A stretch of DNA of 5,781 nt. Origin: Myxococcales bacterium. Its GTDB lineage: Bacteria > Myxococcota_C > UBA6777. Location: the NCBI GenBank assembly GCA_027005175.1, contig JALTMC010000177.1, positions 1 to 5,781 on the forward strand, given 5' to 3'. This document shows, piece after piece, positions 1-5,781 of this stretch. Each line of letters starts with the position of its first letter. Positions within the stretch are counted from its first letter, which is position 1. The notes under the pieces are model-generated. The model saw only the letters and a program-made list of their open reading frames with translations, had not been told where the DNA came from and did no database searches. The position numbers were made by a program, and so were the translations under genes.

Positions 1-2021
1 GTATGGGGTGATGCGCTGAGTGGAAATCCTGGAGAAGAGTCAGGGGAGAGGGTTTCCAGTAAGGCCAACACATAGCGATCTCGAAAATTCAGACTGCATT
101 GGTTTTGGGTTGGAGTTGTTGTGCTGCTACCGTCGGCAATGGTGATGGGGCGGACGAGGATAAGATTCTCCTCACGCATCAGATCGATCCAATCCAAACG
201 CTCTGCTTCGGTTTCACCAAAGTAAGGATCATCCTTGAGCTTGTCTTCCAGAGCAGAGAGATTGGCTGTGCCATCGCGATCTTGAACTTCCTGGAGAAGC
301 TCAAGACAACGCAGCAGACGTTTTCGTGCCTCTGTCACGAGGGGATGGTCAAGATCGAGGTGAGCACCCCGTGCAGGGTGTTGTCCGGGTCGTGGATCGT
401 GTGTTCGAATCTCGATGATCTCTTGTTCTCTTGCGGCGCGAACAATGGCATTACAGAATGCGCGCTCCAGACTGCGTCCCATGACATGAAACAGGGTGGA
501 CATGGGCATCCATCCTGCAACGACGGCGTCGTTGTTGGATATGTGTAGGTAGTGTTCAACCACAACGATCAAGCGAAAGAAATCGAGATCACGAAGGGTA
601 AAGGAACTCTCTTGGTCTTGGGATAGTTTTTCTTTAACCGCAGAAGTTTTGAGTTCTGAGGGGGCTTGTTTTTCATCGAGCCGTTGAATCCAGGGATGTT
701 CTGGAACGGCACGCAAGAGGGTTGGTGGATCTCGGAATTCACCTTCAACCATTCGGGAGCGACCGCGAAATGCGTGCAGAAATCCGATAGCGACGAGGAA
801 GTTACACCAATCTTTGAGTCGTTGTCGGTCCAACCAAAGAGAGGCGAGTTCGTCGTTGGTTTCTTCTGTGGCGTGTTTGGCGAGTTCGTCTAGAAGTTTG
901 CTAAAGGAGACGCCATGCCAGTGGGGATTTTCGGTTAAAAGCTGACGCAGAGATTGTAGGATCAGGTCGGGGATCTGGGTAAACTTCTCTGTGTCAGAGG
1001 AGCGATAACCGAAGGTATATTTGTACTTTTTGCGAAAGAGGGGGGGGCCACCTTCTTCGACGCTGAGATCGTACAAGCCTTCCTCAACAGCATGTTCAAC
1101 AGCTTGTTGAAGTTCATTGGCACCATGGATCAGTGACCACTTTTCAAGCTCTTCCCGCAATCGACTGAACGTGACATACTCCCACCAGGGATTGCGAGAC
1201 AAGATCAGTTGCAAAGCCCAGAGAAGCTGGGCTTGACGGAACTCATCATCCTGGAGCCATGTGGACTCACTGGTTCTTTCGACAATGGTTGGCTTGAGTA
1301 AGACTCGTCGCCCTGTGGGTAGGTCGGACTCTGTCCGTTCGAGGAAGTTTTCTCGAACAGCTTGATTGATATAAAACTGGGCTTCGACATCCTCTTCACA
1401 TAGACCACGTTCAACAAGCAAGCGAGCCATCATATGAAAGGACATGCCTTGCCAGTTGCGGCGGCGCAGCTCTTCTTGGAGGGTGCGTTGAACCCAAACG
1501 TAGAAGGCCGCAGGCTCTAAGCCGTGAGGGGTCTGAAGTGGGTTGATGGTGGTGTCGCGATCGATCACATCGAACAGCGAGACGTGTTCCACACGATCCG
1601 GTAGAGATGCGTTTGGCTCCGGATACAAAGTAATGAGTGTGCAAGGGACCTTGAGGCAGGCCATCAGCTCAGGAAAGAGATAATCTCCACTGATCAGAAT
1701 GACATGCTCAAGTCCCTCACCACCCTGGGGGAGCTTCTTGATGATGGCTTGTTCTGTATAGGAGCGATCGGAAGGTCGCAGCAAATACAAACAGTCAAAT
1801 CCGAGCCCTGTGAGGATGGCTTGTGCGCTTTGTTCTTGTCGTTTGTTGGGAAGATAGCGATCCCATTCTGCCCACATCACAGCTTGATGGAGAGGACCTA
1901 TTTCTAGGGCGTACCTACGCAGCTCTTCTCCCACCTGCTGGTGGTTCAGTCGGCAGAACTCTCGCTTCTGTAACACAAACGAAAGATTCTCATAATCTAC
2001 AAAAATCGACACGTTGGACAT
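1..2021 (-). CDS. NYN-domain (PIN-like) protein with tandem winged-helix-like repeats, C-terminus cut by window edge
   Basis: Read on the minus strand from the ATG at 2021-2019, the frame stays open through all 673 complete codons to the left edge; I translated every codon and met no stop. Residues 1-135 look like a NYN domain, the PIN-like fold of LabA-type and MARF1-type RNases: a first strand with VSIFVDYENL (Asp9, Asn12) and a late strand HVILISGDYLF (Asp113). Residues about 170-634 resemble consecutive winged-helix units at about 170-244, 261-338, 350-442, 476-562 and 565-634; the first three share a W-x-x-(V/M)-(S/T)-F-x-x-(L/M) core. In the NYN family such helical modules (OST-HTH/LOTUS) often bind RNA; here that is inference. 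Asp9 and Asp113 are kept, but the usual K-x-x-D helix has Glu90, and the second Asp of SGDxDF is Leu115. The start is supported by AGAGGA 5 bases upstream. The gene is divergent from the lipoprotein operon. The NYN call is fairly sure; the repeat assignment is moderate. Confidence 0.82.
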   Translation of the reverse strand, partial: MSNVSIFVDYENLSFVLQKREFCRLNHQQVGEELRRYALEIGPLHQAVMWAEWDRYLPNKRQEQSAQAILTGLGFDCLYLLRPSDRSYTEQAIIKKLPQGGEGLEHVILISGDYLFPELMACLKVPCTLITLYPEPNASLPDRVEHVSLFDVIDRDTTINPLQTPHGLEPAAFYVWVQRTLQEELRRRNWQGMSFHMMARLLVERGLCEEDVEAQFYINQAVRENFLERTESDLPTGRRVLLKPTIVERTSESTWLQDDEFRQAQLLWALQLILSRNPWWEYVTFSRLREELEKWSLIHGANELQQAVEHAVEEGLYDLSVEEGGPPLFRKKYKYTFGYRSSDTEKFTQIPDLILQSLRQLLTENPHWHGVSFSKLLDELAKHATEETNDELASLWLDRQRLKDWCNFLVAIGFLHAFRGRSRMVEGEFRDPPTLLRAVPEHPWIQRLDEKQAPSELKTSAVKEKLSQDQESSFTLRDLDFFRLIVVVEHYLHISNNDAVVAGWMPMSTLFHVMGRSLERAFCNAIVRAAREQEIIEIRTHDPRPGQHPARGAHLDLDHPLVTEARKRLLRCLELLQEVQDRDGTANLSALEDKLKDDPYFGETEAERLDWIDLMREENLILVRPITIADGSSTTTPTQNQCSLNFRDRYVLALLETLSPDSSPGFPLSASPH

Positions 2022-2026
2022 GCGAT

Positions 2027-2032
2027 TCCTCT
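2027..2032 (-). promoter_or_regulatory. Ribosome binding site of the NYN gene
   Basis: On the minus strand AGAGGA lies 5 bases before the ATG at 2021. A second purine run, GAGGAG (2035-2040), lies 13 bases upstream and is too far to serve this ATG well. The site fixes the start, because the NYN first strand begins only three residues after the Met. Confidence 0.7.
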
Positions 2033-2042
2033 AACTCCTCAT

Positions 2043-2060
2043 CTCGCTTTCAAGAGCGAG
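2043..2060. repeat. Short perfect hairpin in the NYN leader
   Basis: CTCGCT (2043-2048) pairs perfectly with AGCGAG (2055-2060) around a 6-base loop. It starts 22 bases upstream of the NYN start codon. No T-run follows on either strand, so it is not a typical intrinsic terminator. It could be a small operator or an mRNA leader structure near the ribosome binding site; the function is unknown. Confidence 0.5.
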
Positions 2061-2121
2061 TAGAATGTGGGGACGAATGATAAGGAGGAATGTTCAAAAG
2101 TTATTTCCGAAACCCTGATTG

Positions 2122-2142
2122 TTAAGGGTAACATTAAGGGTA
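2122..2142 (+). repeat. Two direct copies of TTAAGGGTA with a 12-base period
   Basis: TTAAGGGTA occurs at 2122-2130 and again at 2134-2142. The spacing is slightly more than one helical turn, so both copies face about the same side of the DNA, as is common for direct-repeat activator sites. They lie about 42 bases upstream of the -35 of candidate promoter P1. Related AGGGTT hexamers follow at 2214-2219 and 2238-2243. No known regulator is recognised. Confidence 0.45.
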
Positions 2143-2183
2143 GCAGTCAAGCGGCTCTGCGTCAACCCAAGTTGTTCCCAACC

Positions 2184-2213
2184 TTGACACTTTTTCTTTT
2201 GAGAGGCTATATC
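2184..2213 (+). promoter_or_regulatory. Candidate sigma70-type promoter P1 for the lipoprotein operon
   Basis: A perfect -35 TTGACA (2184-2189) is followed after 18 bases by TATATC (2208-2213), a partial match to the -10 consensus. Transcription would start near 2220 and leave a leader of about 170 bases. The -35 overlaps an imperfect inverted repeat (CAAGTTG at 2168-2174 against CAACCTTG at 2179-2186). The -10 runs into an ATCAGGGTT element. Both overlaps would suit repression, which is inference. Confidence 0.5.
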
Positions 2214-2312
2214 AGGGTTACCATTTGATTGTAGTTTAGGGTTCTTGGCCTGATGAGACAAGGATCTTAAAATAAGAGTCACCATGTAAGAGTAACAACG
2301 TTCTCTCAAAAG
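2196..2312. repeat. Ten-base inverted repeat bounding a 117-base segment
   Basis: CTTTTGAGAG (2196-2205) and its perfect reverse complement CTCTCAAAAG (2303-2312) face each other about 97 bases apart. The flanks are also pyrimidine-rich on one side and purine-rich on the other, so the similarity extends imperfectly outward. The segment contains the -10 of P1, all of P2 and a direct repeat TAAGAGT (2273-2279, 2287-2293). It may be a chance match, a looping operator pair or a very small terminal-inverted-repeat element; no clear target duplication is seen. Confidence 0.3.
2245..2273 (+). promoter_or_regulatory. Candidate sigma70-type promoter P2 for the lipoprotein operon
   Basis: TTGGCC (2245-2250), four of six to the -35 consensus, is followed after an ideal 17 bases by TAAAAT (2268-2273), five of six to the -10 consensus. 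The start would be near 2280 with a leader of about 110 bases. An AGGGTT element (2238-2243) lies directly upstream. P1 has the better -35 and P2 the better -10 and spacing; either or both could be used. Confidence 0.4.
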
Positions 2313-2376
2313 GAAAGGAAGATCGCTTGAGCTTGTTTTGGTCGTTTTTCTTTTCTTTTTCGCTAGTTGTGGTATG

Positions 2377-2384
2377 AGGAGGAA
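2377..2384 (+). promoter_or_regulatory. Ribosome binding site that decides the lipoprotein start
   Basis: AGGAGGAA is a near-perfect Shine-Dalgarno sequence; its GG ends 6 bases before the ATG at 2389. The frame is also open from a TTG at 2338, but that longer form would put 17 extra, mostly hydrophobic and unsupported residues before the signal peptide and has no comparable site. The start at 2389 is therefore preferred. Confidence 0.85.
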
Positions 2385-2388
2385 TTGT

Positions 2389-3969
2389 ATGTTTGTTCGT
2401 CATTGGAGCATCACTGGGGTGCAGTGTGTCTTTCTCTTTTTGATCCTGGGAAGTCTGGGTGTCTTGTACACGGCTTGTGGTGCGAAAAGTTGCAAAACAG
2501 CTTTGGATTGCCCTGCTGGCGAGGTGTGTTTGTTAAATTCTGACGGTAAGACTCGTTTTTGCAAGACAAAGCCCGATGGTGGATTTGGGGCTGAGCCCAG
2601 TGGTGAGCCCACCACTGGGGACTCCAAAGCTGACGGCGATAGCAGTGAAAAAACTGGCTCCGAGTCTGGTAATAATGGTGGAAACGACGGTGGCAGCGAG
2701 TCTGTCGCTGAGGGTGGCAGCGTAGAGGACAAGCCAGAATTACCGCCTGGGCCGCAGACAGGAGAGCTTGTCATCAACGAAGTTCTCGCCGATCCACCCG
2801 TTGGCGCAGCTGGTGATTCAAACAAAGACGGTACTCGGGAGAGTTCCGGCGATGAGTTTGTTGAGATTGTGAATACAACAAAGAGTGGCTTAAATATTAG
2901 CGGTGTCGTGATCGATGTGGGTGGCAAGACATATGCTTTTCCCGCAGGGACTGTCTTGCCAGCTGAAACGGCTGCTGTTGTGTTTGGTGGTGGGATGGCC
3001 AGTGACACAGAGGTCAACCAAGGAAAACCTCACTCCAAATTTGGTGGTGCTTTGGTTTTTACAAAGCTACCCGCAAGTTTGTTGAATGGAGGAGCTACGA
3101 TTACCTTAAAATCGGCGGACGGTGTGGTGCTTAGCACCTTTACGTATGGAACTGGAGATTGCAAAGGGGATGACCAGTCTCTTACACTGAGTCCTGATCT
3201 GACAGGTTCATGCAAAGCCCACAAAACAACAAACGCGCAAGCCAGTCCATTTTCTCCAGGCACCCGGACAGACGGTGGGAAGTTTAGTGATCCTCCGGCG
3301 GAGGTTCCTCCCACCGAAGCGTCAGGTGAAGCGGCAATCGATGCAGGAGAGGCAGTCACAGAGCAGCCTCCTGCGGAGCTGCCACCAGAGCCTCCCGCAG
3401 GTCAAACTCCAGCTTCTGGTGATCTGGTGATCAATGAGCTTCACTCTGATCCGGATTCTGCGAAGGGCGATGCGAACAAAGATGGTGCTGTCTCAACGTC
3501 TTCGGATGAATTTATTGAGATCGTGAATGGAAGCACAAAAACGCTCAATATGACAGGAGTAGAGGTTTATATCAACACAACCAGCAAGGTGAAGGTCTTT
3601 ACCTTTGGCGCATTATCACTGGGACCCAACGATGTTGTTGTATTGTTTGCAGGGGGCTCTCCTCCAGGCGATGTGGGTAATGGCAAACCCAACACCATAT
3701 TTGGTTGTGTCGGCAAGAAAGTTTTTGTCTACAAGTACCAAAAGAGCAAGGCCCTGGCGAATGGCGGTGGTACGGTGTCTCTCCAAAATCCAGGAGACGC
3801 CACTGCGATTGCTCAATTTGTTTATGGTACAGGTTCTTGCAAAGGTGATCAGAACCAGTCTGTGACATTGAGCCCCGATCTCACAGGTACTTGTAAGTTG
3901 CATTCTGATGCTGACACAAACAAGTCGCTCTTTTCACCGGGTCGAAAAGCTGATGGAACCTGCTTCTAA
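2389..3969 (+). CDS. Secreted lipoprotein with a Cys-rich segment and two lamin-tail domain units
   Basis: The 526-residue product is a predicted exported lipoprotein, probably on the outer membrane. Residues 1-29 are a signal peptide with a hydrophobic core and lipobox-like YTAC, giving acylated Cys30. Cys35, 41, 47 and 58 form a C-x5-C-x5-C-x10-C segment like those in myxobacterial surface proteins. Residues 60-124 are a Gly/Ser/Glu/Asp-rich linker. Two related units follow, about 125-299 and 344-526, joined by a Pro/Glu linker (300-343). Each begins with a G(E/D)LVINE lamin-tail domain, carries D-x-N-K-D-G (143-148, 361-366) before a DEF(V/I)EIVN strand, and ends with a tail sharing QSxTLSPDLTGxCK. 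Cys258/275 and Cys484/502 are candidate disulfides; Cys440 and Cys525 occur only in unit two. Lamin-tail domains in bacterial surface proteins are thought to bind ligands; none can be named here. The phosphatase gene follows after 38 bases. Confidence 0.88.
   Translation: MFVRHWSITGVQCVFLFLILGSLGVLYTACGAKSCKTALDCPAGEVCLLNSDGKTRFCKTKPDGGFGAEPSGEPTTGDSKADGDSSEKTGSESGNNGGNDGGSESVAEGGSVEDKPELPPGPQTGELVINEVLADPPVGAAGDSNKDGTRESSGDEFVEIVNTTKSGLNISGVVIDVGGKTYAFPAGTVLPAETAAVVFGGGMASDTEVNQGKPHSKFGGALVFTKLPASLLNGGATITLKSADGVVLSTFTYGTGDCKGDDQSLTLSPDLTGSCKAHKTTNAQASPFSPGTRTDGGKFSDPPAEVPPTEASGEAAIDAGEAVTEQPPAELPPEPPAGQTPASGDLVINELHSDPDSAKGDANKDGAVSTSSDEFIEIVNGSTKTLNMTGVEVYINTTSKVKVFTFGALSLGPNDVVVLFAGGSPPGDVGNGKPNTIFGCVGKKVFVYKYQKSKALANGGGTVSLQNPGDATAIAQFVYGTGSCKGDQNQSVTLSPDLTGTCKLHSDADTNKSLFSPGRKADGTCF
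2761..3285 (+). repeat. Internal protein repeat, unit 1 (lamin-tail domain plus Cys tail)
   Basis: Encodes lipoprotein residues 125-299. It matches the unit at 3418-3966 in order: LVINE, D-x-N-K-D-G, DEFVEIVN, GKP, LNGG or ANGG, a YGTG-(D/S)-CKGD turn, TLSPDLTG-x-CK, and SPG-x(3)-DG. The nucleotide sequences have diverged, so the duplication is old. Confidence 0.8.
3418..3966 (+). repeat. Internal protein repeat, unit 2 (lamin-tail domain plus Cys tail)
   Basis: Encodes lipoprotein residues 344-526 and parallels unit 1. It is about eight residues longer and adds Cys440 and Cys525, a possible extra disulfide absent from unit 1. It ends at the stop codon, so the protein finishes with the repeat tail and has no C-terminal sorting signal. 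Confidence 0.8.
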
Positions 3970-3997
3970 CACACAACGATGCGCTCACCACAGCACA

Positions 3998-4002
3998 AGA
4001 GG
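3998..4002 (+). promoter_or_regulatory. Ribosome binding site of the phosphatase gene
   Basis: AGAGG lies 5 bases before the ATG at 4008. It is a weaker match than the lipoprotein site. The 38 bases between the genes show no terminator hairpin, which supports co-transcription. The ATG at 3979 is out of frame and would not encode the FHA domain. Confidence 0.6.
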
Positions 4003-4007
4003 CTCTC

Positions 4008-5781
4008 ATGTTTGTTCTGGTTAACCAGAAAAGCCCGGATGGGCGCTCCATGTTGCGATTGTTGACGGAGTCCGGCCCATTGCGAGGAAAGATCTTCAAG
4101 TTGGATCCTCCACTTGCCACTGTGGGGCGAGCACAAGGCAATACGGTCTTTGTTCCTCTTCCCTATGTTGCCGACCATCACTTTGACATCGAAATTAACG
4201 GTGAACAAGTTGTGTTGCGGGATTGTGGGGAGGAGGGAGGAACGCTTGTCAACGATGAGCAAGTTGATGTTGTGGTGTTGCAACATGGGGATCGTATCGC
4301 ATTTGGGGAAATCGAGGCGTCCACATCGCTCTCTTCGCCTTTTGGAGCTGCCGCTCCTTCTCCAGGCATTTCACTTGCTCCCGCTCAGGGGATGCATGAG
4401 ATCTTTCTGGCGGAGCAATCCGTCAATCTCATGGCAGATGATGTGATGACTGTGTTGGGCACGCCTTTGGCCCGCTTTGGATCTGGTAAGCCTCCTCCTC
4501 CTGTCAGGACAAATCTTCCTCCTCCTCCTGGGGGTCTTCCTGTACCGCAAGCCCAACCCAAAAGTGATTGGCACCAACGCAAGCTAGAGGTCTTGTTGGC
4601 GGTCGGAAAAGCTCTCTCTCGACCAGAGGCGATCTCTGAGAAGATCAACCGAGTCTTACAGTTGCTGTTTGATTCGATGGATATCGATCGTGCAGCGATC
4701 CTTGTTCTTGGTGAAGAGGAAGAAGGTGAAAAAGAGGAGGGAGCCATCTCTCCTTTGGGCTCGGTGGGAGGAGAACAACAGCAACTGGTGATTGGAGAAT
4801 GGACCTTCAACTGGTCTGCTTATCGCGACCCACAAGGTCCCACCGATACCTTGCCTCTCAGCTCAACCGTGATTCACAAAGTTCTGACCGACTCTGTTGC
4901 TGTGATGACACAGGATGCTCAAGCAGAAGATTGGTTGGATGGGGCACGCAGTGTCTTTGGTCAGGCCATTCGGACCTGCATCTGTACTCCACTCAAAACA
5001 TCCAGTGGTGTGTTGGGTGTTCTCTACGCAGACAGCTCCAAAACCAGTCAGCCCTTTAGTCGCGATGACTTGGACTTTTTTACGTCGTTCTCGAATCAGG
5101 CTGCCGTCGCGATTGAGAATACACGTCTCATTGAAGTCGCGCTTGAAAAAGAGCGGATGGAGCAAGATCTACGAGTGGCCAAAAGGATCCAGCGTTGGTT
5201 GTTCCCACAGGAAGTTCCGACACTGCAAGGATACGAACTGGCTGGTGACAGTAACGCGATGGAAGAAGTGGGTGGGGATTACTTTGATTATATCATGTTG
5301 GATGATCGCTATCTCGCGATGGTGGTGGCTGATGTCTCAGGTCACGGTATCTCCAGTGCTCTGATTATGACAATGACACGCAGTATTTTGCGTGCCAGCC
5401 TAATGCCCACGATCTCTCCTGCTGAGGTGCTTCAGCGTGTGAATCACCTCATCTCCGAAGATATGATTACGCGGATGTTTGTGACCATCTTGTTGGCTAT
5501 TGTGGATCTACAGACAGGGCAACTTGTGTTTTCCCATGCAGGTCATAATCCACCCTTGCTCTATCGTGCGCATCAACAACAAATTATGGCTCTGGATGTC
5601 AATCGCAGCAGTCCTGTTGGCATGAGCCGATGGGCTCGACTCAAACCAAAATATATCGACCATCAGGATATCCTCTATCCCGGCGATATCTTCTGTCTCT
5701 ACACCGACGGCTTTCCTGAGGCAATGAACCCCGCTGGTGAAGAGATGGATCTAGAGCCTCTTCAACAGGTGATCTCGTATC
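4008..5781 (+). CDS. FHA-GAF-PP2C (SpoIIE/RsbU-type) serine phosphatase, C-terminus cut by window edge
   Basis: The frame is open for 591 complete codons from ATG 4008 to the right edge; I translated it throughout. Residues 20-105 form a FHA domain, a phosphothreonine-peptide reader, with Gly40-Arg41 and Asn82 but no Ser in the usual S-x-x-H position (ADHH at 55-58). Residues 158-184 are a Pro-rich linker. Residues 193-374 are a GAF domain with an acidic insertion at 235-245 (GEEEEGEKEEG), ending in QAAVAIENTRL. A signalling helix at 375-395 leads into the PP2C/SpoIIE phosphatase domain: RIQRWLFP (393-400), VGGDYFD with Asp424, ADVSGHG with Asp442, HAGHNPP (510-516) and YTDGFPEA with Asp567. 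These metal-binding aspartates suggest an active enzyme. RsbU-type relatives dephosphorylate anti-sigma antagonists in partner switching; the substrate here is unknown. No transmembrane segment is seen, so it is probably cytoplasmic. Confidence 0.92.
   Translation, partial: MFVLVNQKSPDGRSMLRLLTESGPLRGKIFKLDPPLATVGRAQGNTVFVPLPYVADHHFDIEINGEQVVLRDCGEEGGTLVNDEQVDVVVLQHGDRIAFGEIEASTSLSSPFGAAAPSPGISLAPAQGMHEIFLAEQSVNLMADDVMTVLGTPLARFGSGKPPPPVRTNLPPPPGGLPVPQAQPKSDWHQRKLEVLLAVGKALSRPEAISEKINRVLQLLFDSMDIDRAAILVLGEEEEGEKEEGAISPLGSVGGEQQQLVIGEWTFNWSAYRDPQGPTDTLPLSSTVIHKVLTDSVAVMTQDAQAEDWLDGARSVFGQAIRTCICTPLKTSSGVLGVLYADSSKTSQPFSRDDLDFFTSFSNQAAVAIENTRLIEVALEKERMEQDLRVAKRIQRWLFPQEVPTLQGYELAGDSNAMEEVGGDYFDYIMLDDRYLAMVVADVSGHGISSALIMTMTRSILRASLMPTISPAEVLQRVNHLISEDMITRMFVTILLAIVDLQTGQLVFSHAGHNPPLLYRAHQQQIMALDVNRSSPVGMSRWARLKPKYIDHQDILYPGDIFCLYTDGFPEAMNPAGEEMDLEPLQQVISY
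4491..4529 (+). repeat. Two (CCT)4 tracts in the Pro-rich linker
   Basis: CCT is repeated four times at 4491-4502 and again at 4518-4529, encoding two runs of four prolines (162-165 and 171-174) in the linker between the FHA and GAF domains. Triplet slippage here would change linker length without breaking the frame. Confidence 0.75.

Larger units (their letters stand above)
2022..2388. other. Divergent intergenic region (367 bases)
   Basis: This is the only long non-coding stretch. It separates the leftward NYN gene from the rightward lipoprotein gene. It holds a hairpin in the NYN leader, a pair of direct repeats, several AGGGT(T/A) elements, two candidate rightward promoters, two spaced inverted repeats and the lipoprotein ribosome binding site, each listed separately. 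I see no tRNA, recognised riboswitch or convincing protein gene here. I could not find a good -35/-10 pair for the leftward gene; TTGACT on the minus strand (2148-2153) has no matching -10 at the right distance. Confidence 0.75.

Noticed and set aside
99-548. A 149-codon plus-strand frame
   Set aside because: It lies wholly inside the minus-strand NYN gene, has no ribosome binding site or recognisable domain, and reads as an antisense shadow.
2090-2125. An 11-residue leader-peptide-like ORF preceded by AAGGAGGA
   Set aside because: The Shine-Dalgarno core ends one base before the ATG, too close for normal initiation; it has no regulatory codon run and no attenuator follows.
2122-2243. AGGGTT/AGGGTA copies as a CRISPR or telomere-like array
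   Set aside because: The copies are short, irregularly spaced and few; there are no repeat-spacer units and no cas genes.
2094-2309. A 71-codon minus-strand frame in the intergenic region
   Set aside because: No ribosome binding site or family resemblance is evident, and it covers the candidate promoters and repeat elements.
2338-2388. A longer lipoprotein start at the TTG at 2338
   Set aside because: It lacks a good ribosome binding site, whereas the ATG at 2389 has a near-perfect one and starts a normal lipoprotein signal peptide.
2400-3017. A 205-codon minus-strand frame
   Set aside because: It is antisense to the lipoprotein gene; its Ser/Pro-rich composition is the complement of the Gly/Ser/Glu linker codons, and no domain is seen.
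4385-4810. A 141-codon minus-strand frame
   Set aside because: It is antisense to the phosphatase linker and GAF region; its low-complexity Gly/Arg/Ser runs mirror the CCT tracts and acidic codons.
4915-5364. A 149-codon plus-strand frame
   Set aside because: It overlaps the GAF and phosphatase domains in another frame; the real frame has clear family motifs throughout.

Overview
This window holds three genes, two of them cut by the window edges, around one 367-base intergenic region. The layout suggests a Gram-negative bacterium of the Myxococcota / former Deltaproteobacteria kind. The reasons are a secreted lipoprotein with a 'C..dCp.g.vC' cysteine motif, acidic Gly/Ser and Pro/Glu linkers and duplicated lamin-tail domains, next to a cytoplasmic FHA-GAF-PP2C phosphatase. 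The base composition looks near 50% GC by eye, lower than classical myxobacteria, so the exact lineage is left open.

Left region (1-2021, minus strand): a large reading frame, open for at least 673 codons and running off the left edge. Its N-terminus reads as a NYN (PIN-like) nuclease-fold domain. The rest appears to be a chain of about five winged-helix-like units of roughly 75-95 residues. Two of the usual acidic NYN positions look substituted, so it may bind or sense RNA rather than cut it. This is the least ordinary protein in the window.

Middle region (2022-2388): the divergent intergenic region. It carries two candidate sigma70-type promoters pointing right, several copies of an AGGGT(T/A) element, inverted repeats and a small hairpin in the leader of the leftward gene.

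Right region (2389-5781, plus strand): a 526-residue lipoprotein with two lamin-tail domain units, followed 38 bases later by a partial (at least 591 residues) FHA-GAF-PP2C/SpoIIE-type phosphatase with its visible metal-binding aspartates intact. The spacing suggests co-transcription. A plausible reading is a surface lipoprotein encoded with a cytoplasmic partner-switching type regulator, with the divergent NYN protein possibly sharing its control. That functional link is inference only.
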